A DNA stretch of 5,181 nt from Spirochaetota bacterium (GCA_023136305.1 JAGLSF010000164.1:1-5181), one strand, 5' to 3'; numbered from the stretch's first letter, positions 1 through 5,125 are shown. The notes: a model not told the origin generated them from the sequence alone. Numbers and translations: made by a program.

Positions 1-174
1 GTTTATGCCCGAGTATCACCGGAGCACAAGCAGAGGATCGTTCAGGCCCACCAGATAAACGGAGAGGTGGTTGCTATGACCGGTGTGGATGTTATTAACG
101 GTGTCTCAAACAGGAAAGTTCATGGGGTAGAGGTTGAACCTGTTGATCCAGTGGTTTTGAATCGACGATCGTGA
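1..174 (+). pseudogene. P-type cation-transporting ATPase remnant, 3' part only
   Basis: The frame is open from the window edge and gives 57 residues before TGA at 172-174; the 5' part lies outside. Residues 1-28 (VYARVSPEHK...GEVVAMTG) match the P-domain stretch of class II P-type ATPases (Ca2+ or other cation pumps of the inner membrane). That stretch normally runs on into the Mg2+-binding hinge TGDGVNDAPALK. Here the hinge reads TGVDVINGVSNRK, so the invariant GDGxND motif is lost. Residues 42-56 (GVEVEPVDPVVLNRR) resemble the loop between TM6 and TM7 of the same family (ALGxEPxDPxVMxRPPR). This suggests that roughly 100 or more residues, including TM5-TM6, were deleted between the two blocks. 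No C-terminal membrane helices follow. Family recognition is from memory of the motifs; the deletion is inference. The product cannot be an active pump. Confidence 0.75.
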
Positions 175-284
175 TATTATTTCGAAAAACATATTCTCTT
201 TTATTCTCCTGCTTTTTACTCTTGCTGGTTCACAAAAACAGCTGCTCACACCAGTTATTACTATTCCTGTAGGCTAAGAACTCT

Positions 285-620
285 TCAGATCTGCAGGTCA
301 ACATGCCCGTGGGCATCGATCGATAAATCGATGCGGGGGAGGCAGAGGACGAGACGGTCAAGGTCAATTCCAGCCTTTTCCACGAGATAGTCCTTCACCT
401 CAACAGCACGTTTGTCGGCGAGCTTGTGAAGCCGATCTTCGTTTGAGAACCGCTTCTGATCCGCCGCTGTGCTTACACTGCAGAGAAACATTTCTATTTT
501 GGGGTGCTCCTCCATCAACTGCGCCACTTGATCGAGATAATTTTGCATATCCTCGGTTAAATGTGATTTCCCGGGTTTGAAATACACCGGATCGAGCCTT
601 GCTGAAGAGAGCGCCCCCAC
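285..620 (-). CDS. DUF748 protein, C-terminal OmpA-like tail (111 aa)
   Basis: The frame is the same as the preceding segment and is separated from it only by TAG ATA. A start could only be GTG 620, for which I see no Shine-Dalgarno, so independent translation is doubtful. Residues 9-31 (LDPVYFKPGKSHLTEDMQNY and on) match the F.pGs..L......L motif with which DUF748 proteins resume after the GDxxxPQF block. The following helix-strand-helix (LDQVAQLMEEHPKIEMFLCS, then SNEDRLHKLADKRAVEVKDYL) resembles a degenerate OmpA-like peptidoglycan-association fold. PRIDLSI near the end matches the family's terminal 'PRVELSL' strand, so the natural C-terminus is retained. With no signal peptide of its own, this piece would be stranded in the cytoplasm if made separately. 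Confidence 0.6.
   Translation of the reverse strand: MGALSSARLDPVYFKPGKSHLTEDMQNYLDQVAQLMEEHPKIEMFLCSVSTAADQKRFSNEDRLHKLADKRAVEVKDYLVEKAGIDLDRLVLCLPRIDLSIDAHGHVDLQI
313..334. repeat. 8-bp inverted repeat inside the DUF748 3' end
   Basis: GCATCGAT (313-320) and ATCGATGC (327-334) flank a six-base spacer. A second short hairpin, ATGCCC-GT-GGGCAT (303-316), overlaps the first, so only one can form at a time. They lie within the codons for the last residues of the DUF748 tail, near its stop at 285-287. A role in mRNA 3' stability is possible, but no T-run is seen on either strand. Confidence 0.25.
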
Positions 621-623
621 TAT

Positions 624-626
624 CTA
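624..626 (-). other. In-frame amber codon inside the DUF748 gene
   Basis: TAG at 626-624 lies between GYFIAAD and IVGALSSARLDPVYF, in the same frame on both sides. Unlike the two frame changes, this lesion is not in a homopolymer, so it is the better evidence that the gene is really inactive. A single substitution from CAG, AAG, TGG or a Tyr codon would create it. Confidence 0.7.
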
Positions 627-1349
627 ATCGGCGGCTATAAAATATCCGCTATACGGCCAGAGCGCAATGCCGAGTGTGACCTTTATGGTGATCTGTATTG
701 CCCTGATGACGGCGGTTTGTACAATTTTCTGCAGGTCAAACTGCGGATTTGTAATGTCACCGGATATGGGAATGTCGATCGTAAGGGTATTGTTATTATC
801 GCTCAGTATCCTGAAAGCCCTTTCCAGAGGTTTCGCATAGATCTTCAACGCCTCCTTCGACTTTTCGGTTTCCTCAGGAATCAGACGGGCATTTTTAATG
901 ATAAAGGTGCTCTTTCCTGTGAGCTGCCCCTCATCTATCACCAGGTTACCGTCGAAGTTCATTTGACCTCTTTCAAACCTGTATCCCAGATGTTTCGTTG
1001 CGTAGGGTGACAGTGTCTGCAACTCAAATGAATTCATGTTCAATGATATGTCAAGATCGAGAGGACTGGTGGAAGTTTCAACGAAGCCCTCTGTTGTGAG
1101 GCTTGCATAGGGTCCCAGAGTAACTTTTGAAGAGAAGTTGATCGGTTTGTTCTCATCTTTACTTCCAAGACCTTTCAGGTCAAAATGTTGGAACTGCATA
1201 TCCAGACGGACCAGCGGGTTTACGGTCTCGTCGATGAAAATGAGTGAGCAGCCTTGCTGCAGGAACAGCCTTCCAATGGAGAAGGTGGTCTCGCCTTGAG
1301 ATTTGTCCGTATCGCTTGCTGAAGATTCGCTATCCCGGGAGGTATACAT
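624..1349 (-). CDS. DUF748 protein, third segment (core beta domain)
   Basis: This is the most recognisable DUF748 block. FIDETVNPLVRLD at residues 38-50 matches the family's 'F.D..v.P.....l' strand, followed by the usual FDLKGLGS and a long strand set. LTIDIPISGDITNPQFDLQKIVQTAV at the C-terminal end is the classic DUF748 motif (ldipvsGdl.dPqF.l..ivw.a). The frame is open upstream of ATG 1349 and reads ...KTAFNWGMYTSRDSESS, so ATG 1349 is an internal Met and the segment really begins near 1371. The stop is TAG at 626-624, just after WPYSGYFIAAD. Two codons later the same frame resumes with the C-terminal tail, so this stop is premature relative to the family. Confidence 0.65.
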   Translation of the reverse strand: MYTSRDSESSASDTDKSQGETTFSIGRLFLQQGCSLIFIDETVNPLVRLDMQFQHFDLKGLGSKDENKPINFSSKVTLGPYASLTTEGFVETSTSPLDLDISLNMNSFELQTLSPYATKHLGYRFERGQMNFDGNLVIDEGQLTGKSTFIIKNARLIPEETEKSKEALKIYAKPLERAFRILSDNNNTLTIDIPISGDITNPQFDLQKIVQTAVIRAIQITIKVTLGIALWPYSGYFIAAD

Positions 1350-2044
1350 GCCCCAATTGAAAGCGGTTTTTCCTCGGATCGTCTGAGAATCGTGGTGAGA
1401 CCGCTGAGTTGAGCAGTTCCCAATCGAAAATGCTGCAGGTTCTGCAGCTCGATGTTAAGGAGTTGTGCCTCTGAAAGGGAGAGGGGAAAGGAGGAGGACG
1501 CATCTTTCAGTTTACGCTTATCAGTAGATTCCAAAAGCACCAATGAATTTATCTCAAACATGGTCAGGTTTATGTTCTCGATTCCCTGCATGTGTACATT
1601 TCTTGAAAGGGCGCTGTTTACGTAGAGGTGGTGTGGCCCAGTCTGAAGATCAACAGATTGCAATGAAAGTACAAGGATCTCCAGGTTTCTCTGGTCGGAA
1701 AATGCAACATTGTTTATTGCAACCCGCTCCATATAGCAGGACAGTGCATCTCCTTTGGTTCCAGGCGCCTCGATTTCAACGTCATCAATCTGTACCTGTG
1801 CAGCACGGATCTGTTTCCACATTTCCATGTTTACATCCTGTAGAGCAGCCTTTTTCATGATGAGAACCAGAGAATCGTTTTGCAGGTATAGTGCGTTCAA
1901 TCTGGTGTGCTCCAGATCGAGTGTGTTGAAATCATGAAAATGGAGCTTCCCTGTTGATATGTTCCTGACACTGAAGGAAGGTTTATCCTTTTTATGATCT
2001 GTCCTCTGAGCATTCTTCTGAAACATCTCCAGTATCGATACCAT
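1220..2044 (-). CDS. DUF748 protein, middle segment in the shifted frame
   Basis: The ATG at 2044 is probably an internal Met rather than a true start, because it lies within the end of the upstream segment and no ribosome binding site precedes it. Residues 1-226 read as DUF748 body: a polar linker (FQKNAQRTDHKKDKPSFSV) followed by strands such as ISTGKLHFHDF and AAQVQIDDVEIEA. LRRSEEK at residues 220-226 then leads into the five-A run at 1371-1367. Beyond this point residues 227-274 (PLSIGACIPPG... rich in Cys, Ser and Pro) no longer resemble the family. They are out of frame, and the true continuation is in the frame of the next segment. Its upper frame boundary is the AAAA at 2047-2044. 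The assignment is by order, composition and smooth joining; I could not run an alignment. Confidence 0.6.
   Translation of the reverse strand: MVSILEMFQKNAQRTDHKKDKPSFSVRNISTGKLHFHDFNTLDLEHTRLNALYLQNDSLVLIMKKAALQDVNMEMWKQIRAAQVQIDDVEIEAPGTKGDALSCYMERVAINNVAFSDQRNLEILVLSLQSVDLQTGPHHLYVNSALSRNVHMQGIENINLTMFEINSLVLLESTDKRKLKDASSSFPLSLSEAQLLNIELQNLQHFRLGTAQLSGLTTILRRSEEKPLSIGACIPPGIANLQQAIRTNLKARPPSPLEGCSCSKAAHSFSSTRP
1367..1371 (-). other. Frame change (-1) at coding AAAAA in the DUF748 gene
   Basis: The coding strand has GAGGAAAAACCG here. One additional A would give RRSEEK-TAFNWGMYT and connect the second and third DUF748 segments without a gap. This is either slippage in vivo or a homopolymer miscall. 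Confidence 0.55.
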
Positions 2045-3014
2045 TTTCGGTCTGCATCAATCGGGCAGAGGAGGCGTCAGCTTCTCCTTCTACGATCAAC
2101 TCCAGGAGGCGGTCATCCAAACGGTTTACAACTGAATCCCCCTGAAGGTAGAGTTCTCCGGCTTCAAACTCAATTTCATCGGATTTAAGGTTAATATCAC
2201 GTAACTTTATAAGTCCATTTTCTACGAGTTTGAAACCGCCCTCAGCATCCAGCAATAACTCCACCTCTGTATCAACGTGAAGTGTCCCGGCAAGAGTTTT
2301 CATGCTTTTTGGAAGGAAATTGATGAACTGTTCGATCTGGAGCTCTTTGATCTTGATATCACCTGTCTGCCTTGTCTCATTATTGTGAGACTGCATCGTG
2401 AGGGTTGTACGAACAGGGCTCCGGTTCACATGGCCGCGCAGGCGCAGCCCTATTTCACCTCCCTCATTCCATGAATCGAGTCCGGTGAGTGCAGCCTGGT
2501 CGACTCCGATGAGTATTGCATTCTCACCATTGTCAAATCGAATGGTGCTGTCCACCATCCGTGCTGAAGCAAGTGAAACACTCCATGCCGGGCTGGTGCT
2601 TTCCCTACGACGGGCAGATAACAAGCCAAATCCCTCCGAAATGTTGCGTTCGCCAGGCTGCACAGTGAAACCAAGATGTGCATTTCGTATGATAATCTCC
2701 TTTATTTCGACTCTGCCGGAGACAAGGGAAAGAAGGCGGAACCGCACATCCAGGTCACCGATATCAAGGGAATCTGCGCTCGGTTGCACTATCTTTAACT
2801 TTTCGATTGTCAGTAAACCGACGAATGGATTGAAGTGTATACGTCCTGTTGAAGCTTCACGGGCACCAGTCGAGATGAGGGCTTTCTCAATGGCAATTCT
2901 GATGATGAGATTGGTAAAAAGTGTGATGATGGTGACAAGGAGGACAATTGAGGTGGCCGACCAGAACCAGCCTCGTTTCAGAAGCTTTTTCTTCATTCTC
3001 CCTGTGCTTTCCAT
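1992..3014 (-). CDS. DUF748 protein, N-terminal segment (340 aa)
   Basis: This segment carries the N-terminus of the broken DUF748 gene. Residues 8-15 are basic (KKKLLKRG). They are followed by one hydrophobic helix at about 18-41 (WSATSIVLLVTIITLFTNLI), typical of an uncleaved inner-membrane anchor. The family's hallmark after the anchor, a beta strand with FNPFVGLL, is at residues 61-68, followed by LTIEKLKI and IIIRNAHLGFTVQPG. The rest alternates short beta strands as expected for the AsmA-like body. Neither start is well supported: ATG 3014 has no Shine-Dalgarno, and ATG 2996 (residue 7) has AGGGAG only one base upstream, although a start there would give the usual short basic N-terminus. 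Residues 324-340 (after MQTE) are probably out of frame and the stop at 1992-1994 is accidental. Taken alone, the product would be a membrane-anchored truncated protein. Confidence 0.7.
   Translation of the reverse strand: MESTGRMKKKLLKRGWFWSATSIVLLVTIITLFTNLIIRIAIEKALISTGAREASTGRIHFNPFVGLLTIEKLKIVQPSADSLDIGDLDVRFRLLSLVSGRVEIKEIIIRNAHLGFTVQPGERNISEGFGLLSARRRESTSPAWSVSLASARMVDSTIRFDNGENAILIGVDQAALTGLDSWNEGGEIGLRLRGHVNRSPVRTTLTMQSHNNETRQTGDIKIKELQIEQFINFLPKSMKTLAGTLHVDTEVELLLDAEGGFKLVENGLIKLRDINLKSDEIEFEAGELYLQGDSVVNRLDDRLLELIVEGEADASSARLMQTENGIDTGDVSEECSEDRS
2044..2047 (-). other. Frame change (+1) near coding AAAA in the DUF748 gene
   Basis: The coding strand reads ACCGAAAATGGT. Removing one A gives MQTE-MVSILEMFQKNAQ, a continuous helical linker between the first and second segments. 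The exact base is not certain; anywhere from about 2050 to 1995 is possible, because the first frame only stops at 1994-1992. Confidence 0.45.
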
Positions 3015-3043
3015 GCATGCCGCGCCAGAAGGTAGTGATTCAT

Positions 3044-3055
3044 GGAGGGGGAAGG
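3044..3055 (+). promoter_or_regulatory. Strong Shine-Dalgarno for the ATG at 3059
   Basis: The purine tract GGAGGGGGAAGG ends three bases before ATG 3059, and its GGAGG core is ten bases away. ATG 3059 begins a signal-peptide-like sequence (MHSFIVIVPVWIGAV), so this site argues that the original start of the small secreted-protein gene is 3059 and not the GTG or ATG further down. Confidence 0.6.
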
Positions 3056-3132
3056 TTGATGCATTCTTTCATAGTCATCGTACCCGTATGGATTGGTGCT
3101 GTCAGGGGTAACTCTGTGGGCCACATTCCGCT

Positions 3133-3351
3133 GTGGCAGGGTCGATGGTAAGAGCCGTAGTCACCATCGATCTCATCAATCGAAACGAAAGGGAGGTTAC
3201 CATCAGGGGACCCAGAGGTAAGTATATGACAATACAGGTCGCTGATCAAAGCCTTATTAAGAAATTGAAAGTGGGTGATGAGATAATCATGACCTATGCC
3301 GAGTCTCTGGCGGTGTCACTTGAGAAAGTAAAAGCTCAGAGCTCGAATTAA
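3133..3351 (+). CDS. Small beta-rich secreted protein, mature part (72 aa), probably frameshifted from its signal peptide
   Basis: The sequence MVRAVVTIDLINRNEREVTI, then RGPRGKYMTIQV, LKVGDEIIMTYAESLAVSLEK is a compact five-strand-like pattern. I recognise it as a common uncharacterised proteobacterial periplasmic type ('...ATVESIDLKNRTVTLKGPEG...VKVGDxVxxxYxEALAIS...'). I know no assigned function; a CusF-like or OB-like small barrel is possible. Starts in this frame are GTG 3133 or ATG 3145, neither with a good ribosome binding site. In another frame ATG 3059 has an excellent one and encodes a hydrophobic leader (MHSFIVIVPVWIGAVRGNSVG). Adding one G to GGG at 3118-3120 joins them as ...NSVG-PHSAVAG-SMVRAVV, with an AVA-like signal peptidase site, giving a 97-residue exported protein. 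This frame is closed upstream by TAA at 3109-3111. The gene is therefore probably a recent pseudogene or carries one sequence error. Confidence 0.65.
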   Translation: MAGSMVRAVVTIDLINRNEREVTIRGPRGKYMTIQVADQSLIKKLKVGDEIIMTYAESLAVSLEKVKAQSSN

Positions 3352-3367
3352 GATACTCGCAATGTAA

Positions 3368-3399
3368 ATCCCAAGCTATTGGGATGGATTAAATTTTTT
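3368..3399 (+). terminator. Terminator-like hairpin after the small secreted-protein gene
   Basis: ATCCCAA (3368-3374), loop GCTA, TTGGGAT (3379-3385) form a perfect 7-bp stem beginning 17 bases after the stop codon. A run of six T is at 3394-3399, eight bases beyond the stem. The position is right for an intrinsic terminator, but the gap before the T-run is longer than usual. Confidence 0.4.
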
Positions 3400-3407
3400 A
3401 AACATGT

Positions 3408-3434
3408 TATAAAGAAATACCTTTATACGTTTTT
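3408..3434 (+). terminator. Second, weaker hairpin with T-run
   Basis: TATAAAG (3408-3414), a six-base loop and CTTTATA (3421-3427) form a perfect 7-bp stem, followed by TTTTT at 3430-3434. The stem is mostly A-T and would be weak. It could be a back-up terminator or simply chance in AT-rich DNA. Confidence 0.25.
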
Positions 3435-3491
3435 CTGTTAAGAATCTGTCGTTAGATCAGTATCACAAGCAAGACGTGGATTATTAAACAA

Positions 3492-3507
3492 TCTATCAAT
3501 TGATAGA
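3492..3507. repeat. Perfect 16-bp palindrome, possible operator
   Basis: TCTATCAA-TTGATAGA is a perfect inverted repeat with no spacer, lying in the AT-rich spacer upstream of the unrecognised short frame and the porin. Its size and symmetry would fit a dimeric repressor site, but no regulator gene is in the window and no clear -35/-10 pair is placed around it. Confidence 0.35.
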
Positions 3508-3527
3508 GTAGACTTGTGGATGTCAGT

Positions 3528-3555
3528 AAATATAGTTTAAAAAATATAGTTAAAG
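3528..3555. repeat. 14-bp tandem duplication with TATAGT boxes
   Basis: AAATATAGTTTAAA (3528-3541) is followed directly by AAATATAGTTAAAG (3542-3555), which differs by small slippage. Each copy holds TATAGT, similar to a -10 box, but no -35 element sits at 16-18 bases. AAAGAGGAG follows at 3552-3560, immediately before an ATG at 3561. Confidence 0.4.
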
Positions 3556-3610
3556 AGGAGATGAAGAGATCTGGCCGCAGCCTTCGGTATATGGGAAAAA
3601 GGAACCTGAT

Positions 3611-3736
3611 ATGAGCCAGCGCATCGGCTTCTCTGATTTCACCACTTCAGGTCGGGTGAACTACAAGGACGTGGTTGACGAGATTTACGATGAGATAAAC
3701 AAGCAATACGGTACGAATATAAAGGCACTGTATTAA
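3611..3736 (+). CDS. Unrecognised short frame, possible gene fragment (41 aa)
   Basis: From ATG 3611 the frame gives MSQRIGFSDF...NYKDVVDEIYDEINKQYGTNIKALY and a TAA stop. The frame is open back to 3554 (RGDEEIWPQPSVYGKKEPD), with the purine-rich AGAGGAG at 3554-3560 close to another ATG in a different phase. The composition (acidic amphipathic helix VVDEIYDEINKQYG) looks like real protein rather than random translation, but I do not recognise the family. There is no Shine-Dalgarno at a proper distance from 3611. It may be a piece of a larger decayed gene extending toward the porin. Confidence 0.25.
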   Translation: MSQRIGFSDFTTSGRVNYKDVVDEIYDEINKQYGTNIKALY

Positions 3737-3914
3737 GGATCACACGGGGGTGGGAAACAGCTCTTTGGGATTTTCACGCTTCCCAGGGGTTGTGCTATAA
3801 GACGTCACCGTATGGTGTCCATGTAGGGCATCCAACCATGCTGCGAGTGGATGTCCGATTATTTAGGGGGTCGCTCTGAGGAATCTATAAGGTGGCGAAT
3901 TTGAATCTCGTCTG

Positions 3915-3921
3915 AAGGAGG
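3915..3921 (+). promoter_or_regulatory. Shine-Dalgarno of the porin gene, long spacing
   Basis: AAGGAGG is a near-perfect anti-16S match, but it ends 13 bases before GTG 3935, longer than the usual 5-9. No ATG, GTG or TTG lies nearer in this frame, and the downstream sequence already starts the signal peptide, so GTG 3935 is accepted. The wide spacing and GTG start predict modest translation. Confidence 0.5.
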
Positions 3922-3934
3922 AAGCAGAATAACC

Positions 3935-5080
3935 GTGAACTGGATAAGGAAAGGAGAAGGCTCAGGAAAAAGGTTCTTCGTATGGATTGTATTTATCATT
4001 TTGCCGATCCTGTATCTCCAGGCAACGCACGGCGGTTACGGTCAGGACTTTGAGAGGTTCCAACTTGGAGGTGATTTCAGGCTGCGCATACGATACGATG
4101 ATCTATCCGACAGCCCTAACCGCACGCGCACCTCTCTTCGGCTTAGACTGAACTCGTCTCTTATGCTTTCAAATACCCTGCAATTGTACTTCGGTCTTGC
4201 AGGTGGTAATATTGAGGGAAATCCCCGCACCAGGAACTTGACATTTACGAATTATTTTTCTTCCAAACCGCTCTGGATCGATCATGCCTACATCGATTGG
4301 AGGCCGATCAATCAGCTCGTTTTTCTGGGTGGAAAGATGAAGAACCCTCTGTGGCAACCAACGCATTTTTTCTGGGATTCAGACATCACACAGGAGGGAT
4401 TTGCATTTCAAGTAGATACATTTACCTATCCCTTTAGCGGCTTCCTGAATACCGGAGTTTTCGTGATTAATGAAATATCAACTCTGAAAGATCCCCTGCT
4501 TTTCCCAGTGCAGCTCGGTTTCAATTACGCATTTGACAGCGGGGCCAGTATACAATTCGGCAGCACCTTTTATCTATTCAGCCACCTCGATAACCTGGTG
4601 CCCGCTGACCCGGATGATCCCTACTACGATTATTCTGCCGGAACAAACACCATTGAAGGGGGTACACTGAAGTATAATTACAACAGTATCGACGGGAACA
4701 TCGAGGTCTATATTCCGAATGTGCTTCCTCCGTTTCTTCCAACCATAACTTTGGTTGGTGAGTATATCTACAATTTCGACCCGCCTTCAGAGAATCAGGG
4801 ATATCTTGCCGGGATAAGGCTGGGCCATCTAGATGTGTTCAGCTTGGGGGAGTGGAGGGTTTTCTATGGCTATGTCCATCTTGAACGGGACGCATGGCTC
4901 GACATCTTTCCCGAATCCACCTATCTGAACGGCGCAACGAATATCCAGGGACATGTCCTTGCCGCCGATATCGGTATCGGCAATAGAATCTGGATGGGTA
5001 TTCTGTTGGGGTATGCATCGGAGATAGTTGGTAACACGACACAGTTCACTGCCCAGGGTGATGTGAATTTCAGATTTTAA
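3935..5080 (+). CDS. Outer-membrane beta-barrel porin ('putative porin' family)
   Basis: This is the only gene in the window that is intact and easily read. The GTG start gives 381 residues. A signal peptide covers about residues 1-36: basic N-region, then FFVWIVFIILPILYLQA (14-30), with likely cleavage around 33-37. The mature protein opens with LGGDFRLRIRYD (44-55). Alternating amphipathic strands follow, for example SLRLRLNSSLML (67-78). It carries family signatures GGKMKNPLW (132-140) and WDSDITQEG (147-155), which I associate with the putative porin family (Porin_5 type), and ends ...DVNFRF with the C-terminal Phe used by the BAM machinery. Expected role: a passive channel for small solutes in the outer membrane; the substrate cannot be told from sequence. 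It is at the short end of the family as I recall it and lacks the N-terminal coiled coil seen in some relatives. It appears to stand alone in its own transcript. Confidence 0.85.
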   Translation: MNWIRKGEGSGKRFFVWIVFIILPILYLQATHGGYGQDFERFQLGGDFRLRIRYDDLSDSPNRTRTSLRLRLNSSLMLSNTLQLYFGLAGGNIEGNPRTRNLTFTNYFSSKPLWIDHAYIDWRPINQLVFLGGKMKNPLWQPTHFFWDSDITQEGFAFQVDTFTYPFSGFLNTGVFVINEISTLKDPLLFPVQLGFNYAFDSGASIQFGSTFYLFSHLDNLVPADPDDPYYDYSAGTNTIEGGTLKYNYNSIDGNIEVYIPNVLPPFLPTITLVGEYIYNFDPPSENQGYLAGIRLGHLDVFSLGEWRVFYGYVHLERDAWLDIFPESTYLNGATNIQGHVLAADIGIGNRIWMGILLGYASEIVGNTTQFTAQGDVNFRF

Positions 5081-5125
5081 CCATTCTATTTGTTAGCAGA
5101 GTTGTCTATCTTTACAGAGGAAGAA

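Larger units (their letters stand above)
285..3014 (-). pseudogene. DUF748 (AsmA-like) envelope protein gene, interrupted three times
   Basis: Four minus-strand segments read in order as one DUF748 protein of about 909 residues: an N-terminal membrane anchor, long beta-rich AsmA-like repeats, and a short C-terminal OmpA-like tail. DUF748 proteins are usually 900-1300 residues, anchored in the inner membrane with a periplasmic body. By similarity to AsmA/TamB/YhdP-type proteins they are suspected of a role in envelope lipid transport or outer-membrane homeostasis; this member's function is unknown. Segments 1, 3 and 4 share one frame and segment 2 is in another. Removing one A from the coding AAAA at 2047-2044 and adding one A to the AAAAA at 1371-1367 joins the first three smoothly (MQTE-MVSILEMFQK and RRSEEK-TAFNWGMYT). 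An in-frame TAG at 626-624 still separates the last part. The gene is either a pseudogene or an intact gene with sequence errors. It is divergent from the small secreted-protein gene, with only 44 bases between the two candidate start codons. Confidence 0.8.
3352..3934. other. 583-base stretch without a convincing gene
   Basis: The first 200 bases are clearly more AT-rich than the flanks and hold two hairpins (3368-3399, 3408-3434), a 16-bp palindrome (3492-3507) and a 14-bp tandem repeat (3528-3555), as expected for a regulatory spacer. From about 3554 the base composition returns to that of coding DNA. Short frames with protein-like text appear in several phases: 3554-3736 (ending NKQYGTNIKALY), 3694-3879 (WETALWDFHASQGLCYK...) and a short stretch ending GGEFESRLKEEAE just before the porin. 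None has a good start or a family I recognise. The stretch may be the ruin of one gene upstream of the porin. No clear sigma-70 promoter for the porin could be assigned. Confidence 0.5.

Noticed and set aside
171..272. A 33-codon frame from GTG 171 with a hydrophobic, lipoprotein-like start (FRKTYSLLFSCFLLLLV)
   Set aside because: It has no Shine-Dalgarno, overlaps the ATPase remnant stop, ends quickly and matches nothing known to me. Hydrophobic text is expected from T-rich spacer DNA.
624..626. TAG read as pyrrolysine
   Set aside because: DUF748 proteins are not known pyrrolysine proteins, no PYLIS-like structure was identified, and the neighbouring frame lesions make ordinary decay or error more likely.
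717..1010. Plus-strand 97-codon frame opposite the DUF748 gene
   Set aside because: It is antisense to the most conserved DUF748 block, has no recognisable motif or ribosome binding site, and is best explained as a shadow.
1543..1860. Plus-strand 105-codon frame opposite the DUF748 middle segment
   Set aside because: Its composition (Cys, Gln, Arg, His rich) is unlike a real protein, and the opposite strand reads as DUF748 body.
2398..3111. Plus-strand 237-codon frame opposite the DUF748 N-terminus
   Set aside because: It is long but rich in Ser, Arg and Pro with no domain. The minus strand shows a membrane anchor and the family's FNPFVGLL motif over the same bases.
3040..3249. Minus-strand 69-codon frame over the start of the small secreted-protein gene
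   Set aside because: The plus strand has a strong ribosome binding site, a leader and a recognisable mature domain here; the minus frame has no supporting features.
3694..3879. Open 61-codon frame in the spacer (WETALWDFHASQGLCYK...)
   Set aside because: It has no start codon with a ribosome binding site and no recognised family, so it is kept only as part of the possible ruined gene and not listed as a gene.
4839..5042. Minus-strand 67-codon frame inside the porin
   Set aside because: It is a shadow of an intact, well-recognised porin; its sequence is Arg, Ser and Pro rich without motifs.
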